Positions 7,238 to 8,092 of a stretch of 8,092 bases of DNA are shown piece by piece. Source of the stretch: Acetobacteraceae bacterium. GTDB lineage: Bacteria > Pseudomonadota > Alphaproteobacteria > Acetobacterales > Acetobacteraceae. The stretch covers positions 1 to 8,092 of the forward strand of contig JASHVY010000268.1 of the NCBI GenBank assembly GCA_030044345.1, given 5' to 3'. Under the pieces are notes generated by a model. It worked only from the letters and a program-made list of their open reading frames with translations. It made no database searches and was not told the origin of the DNA. Each line of letters begins with the position of its first letter. The stretch's first letter is position 1. Both the position numbers and the translations under genes were made by a program.

Positions 7238-7276
7238 GTGGATTCACCCTGCATTTCGCGGGGTGAGAGTGGATTC
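7238..7276. promoter_or_regulatory. Operator-like cluster: direct repeats around an inverted repeat
   Basis: GTGGATTC occurs at 7238-7245 and again at 7269-7276, exactly 31 bp (three helical turns) apart. Overlapping the first copy and filling the interval is the inverted repeat TCACCC-N11-GGGTGA (7244-7249 and 7261-7266), which also has the T-N11-A shape of LysR-type sites. On the minus strand it lies just upstream of, and partly over, the -35 position of the candidate promoter with TATACA at 7218-7213. This is a plausible activator site for the choX operon. Confidence 0.4.
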
Positions 7277-7441
7277 TGCTCAAGAGGTCGGTCAGGCTTT
7301 GTCCTAAATATCAGAGTATTATGCCATCGACGGGTTGAATTCGCGATCTGACCGATGAAGCGGCTGGATGACGGCCTATGCCGGTTGAGTTCGATTGCCG
7401 TTTGATCCCTGCATTCGATCGCGATCTTCAGCGGGCCAGCT

Positions 7442-7783
7442 TCAATGGACCACGGGGCTGGAGCACAGATTGACGACGCTCACGCCGGCGACGATGAGGC
7501 CGAGCCCGGCGATGGTCGGCAGGTTCAGGATCTGGCCATAGACGAACCAGCCGACCAGGGAGATCAGCACGATGCCCATGCCGCTCCAGATCGCATAGAC
7601 GATGCCGACGGGAATTGTCCGCACGATAACGGAAAGAAGGTAGAATGCCGCTGCATAGCCGATGATGGTCAGGCAGGATGGGATCAGCCGGGTGAATTGA
7701 TCGGAAGCTTTGAGAAACGATGTGGCGATGACTTCGCACAGAATGGCACAGAGAAGAAGAAGGTAGGGCAAAAAAGAGCGCAT
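7442..7783 (-). CDS. Small multidrug resistance (SMR) efflux transporter, EmrE/QacE type
   Basis: SMR proteins are dual-topology dimers that exchange protons for cationic or quaternary ammonium compounds across the inner membrane. The 113-residue product has four hydrophobic helices, at about 4-24, 33-53, 58-80 and 88-107. The essential proton/substrate glutamate is Glu17 (LCEVIATSF, matching EmrE Glu14). Tyr63 and Trp66 in VYAIWSGMGIVLISL match EmrE Tyr60 and Trp63. FTRLIPS and the GQILNLP loop are also EmrE-like. The YAIWSG-GIVLIS pattern places it with the Qac subtype rather than the guanidinium exporter Gdx/SugE, which has YAIWTGIG. The ATG at 7783 gives the usual short N-terminus, with AAGGCG about 9 nt upstream. 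The gene is on the same strand as choX, 371 bp upstream. Some Qac-type SMR proteins move choline and betaine, so a link to the operon is possible but unproven. Confidence 0.93.
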   Translation of the reverse strand: MRSFLPYLLLLCAILCEVIATSFLKASDQFTRLIPSCLTIIGYAAAFYLLSVIVRTIPVGIVYAIWSGMGIVLISLVGWFVYGQILNLPTIAGLGLIVAGVSVVNLCSSPVVH

Positions 7784-7928
7784 TTGGCGACGCCTTTTCA
7801 GGGCGGATGATCGATTCCCTTCGGAACGGTCCCGCCGGCTTCCGATCCTATTTGCGAAACTAGTCGGGAGTTTCTCCGCGCCGCAAGAGGGCCGGCGCCG
7901 GGTCCGGAAAACGGAGAGAAGTCTTTTT

Positions 7929-7954
7929 GCTTCTTTTTCTTCAGAAAAAGAAGC
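7929..7954 (-). terminator. A/T-rich 12-bp perfect stem-loop, possible terminator or dispersed repeat
   Basis: GCTTCTTTTTCT (7929-7940) and AGAAAAAGAAGC (7943-7954) are perfect reverse complements with only 2 nt between them, so the terminal pairs must open into the loop. It starts about 48 nt after the stop codon of the upstream partial gene and lies in the 219-bp gap before the SMR gene. The T-run sits inside the stem and A-residues follow on the minus strand, so it is not a textbook intrinsic terminator. A near-copy of the left arm (CTTTTTG at 7923-7929) adjoins it. The rest of the gap (7784-8002) shows a CCGGCGCCGG palindrome (7892-7901) and no convincing promoter or gene. Confidence 0.4.
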
Positions 7955-8002
7955 CTCATTCTCTCTAACTTTCTAATCCTTCGTCAAAGTGCGTAATACC
8001 TT

Positions 8003-8092
8003 CTAAGCCGTGCGGCGCGAGAGGCCGCTGCCGGCGGCCGCCAGCACGGCGATGATCACCACGCCCTGCACCATGTCCTGCACGCCGCCCGG
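8003..8092 (-). CDS. C-terminal 29 residues of a membrane protein, probably a sugar-type ABC permease
   Basis: An open frame enters from the right edge and stops at TAG (8005-8003). The visible peptide is PGGVQDMVQGVVIIAVLAAA followed by GSGLSRRTA. A short loop, a Q-x-x-x-Q-G-x-V-I-I type hydrophobic helix and a positively charged tail form the usual end of RbsC/XylH-like (BPD_transp_2) ABC permeases, in which the last helix follows a GVxxxVQG segment. That is family pattern recognition on a very short piece, and other polytopic membrane proteins could end in a similar way. The gene is separated from the SMR gene by 219 bp and a stem-loop, so it probably belongs to a different transcription unit. 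Confidence 0.45.
   Translation of the reverse strand, partial: PGGVQDMVQGVVIIAVLAAAGSGLSRRTA

Larger units (their letters stand above)
7071..7441 (-). promoter_or_regulatory. 371-bp gene-free control region upstream of choX
   Basis: This region lies between the SMR gene stop and the choX start, and I see no credible gene in it on either strand. Reading toward choX it contains the palindrome GATCGCGATC (7417-7426), AATGCAGGG as a direct repeat (minus strand, 7407-7415 and 7247-7255), a repeat cluster at 7238-7276, a possible -10 box TATACA (7218-7213), an inverted repeat at 7163-7190 and a leader stem-loop at 7084-7126. The -10 candidate has only a poor -35 (CCACAA, 17-nt spacing), which would suit an activator-dependent promoter. 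No T-tailed terminator follows the SMR gene, so read-through from it into choX is possible. Confidence 0.5.

Noticed and set aside
7071..7283. An N-terminal extension of choX
   Set aside because: It would bury the signal peptide inside the protein; the ATG at 7070 has a strong Shine-Dalgarno.

Overview
The window looks like part of an alphaproteobacterial chromosome. GC content is moderately high, the coding regions show strong GC-driven codon bias, and the sarcosine oxidase, BetA and ChoX sequences read like those of Rhizobiales, Rhodobacterales or Acetobacteraceae. The exact family cannot be fixed from the sequence alone. Every gene I can support is on the minus strand, so the biological reading direction is right to left.

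In transcription order, the right edge (8092-8003) holds the last 29 codons of a membrane protein, probably a sugar-type ABC permease. A 219-bp gap with a strong A/T-rich stem-loop follows. Next is a complete small multidrug resistance (SMR) transporter of the EmrE/QacE type (7783-7442). A 371-bp gene-free region (7441-7071) carries repeat structures that look like the control region of the next operon.

The main content is one compact gene set: choX (choline-binding protein, 7070-6111), choW (permease, 5866-5006), choV (ATPase, 5004-3751), betA (choline dehydrogenase, 3743-2088), soxB (1990-737), soxD (714-445) and soxA (448 to the left edge, truncated). Spacings from choW onward are 1, 7, 97, 22 and -4 bp, which indicates one transcription unit. 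The only large internal gap is 244 bp between choX and choW, and it contains a perfect 10-bp stem-loop.

Read as a pathway, ChoXWV imports choline and BetA starts its oxidation to betaine aldehyde/glycine betaine. Heterotetrameric sarcosine oxidase (SoxB, SoxD and SoxA here; SoxG presumably beyond the left edge) performs the last demethylation, sarcosine to glycine, and passes the methyl carbon to tetrahydrofolate. The layout suggests choline is used as a carbon, nitrogen and one-carbon source, not only as an osmoprotectant. The middle steps (betaine aldehyde dehydrogenase, glycine betaine and dimethylglycine demethylases) are not in the window.

I found no wholly new system. The points most worth a second look are the joining of the entry and exit steps of choline catabolism in one apparent operon, stem-loops on both sides of choX, an operator-like repeat cluster upstream of choX, a neighbouring Qac-type SMR gene, and a TTG start for choV.
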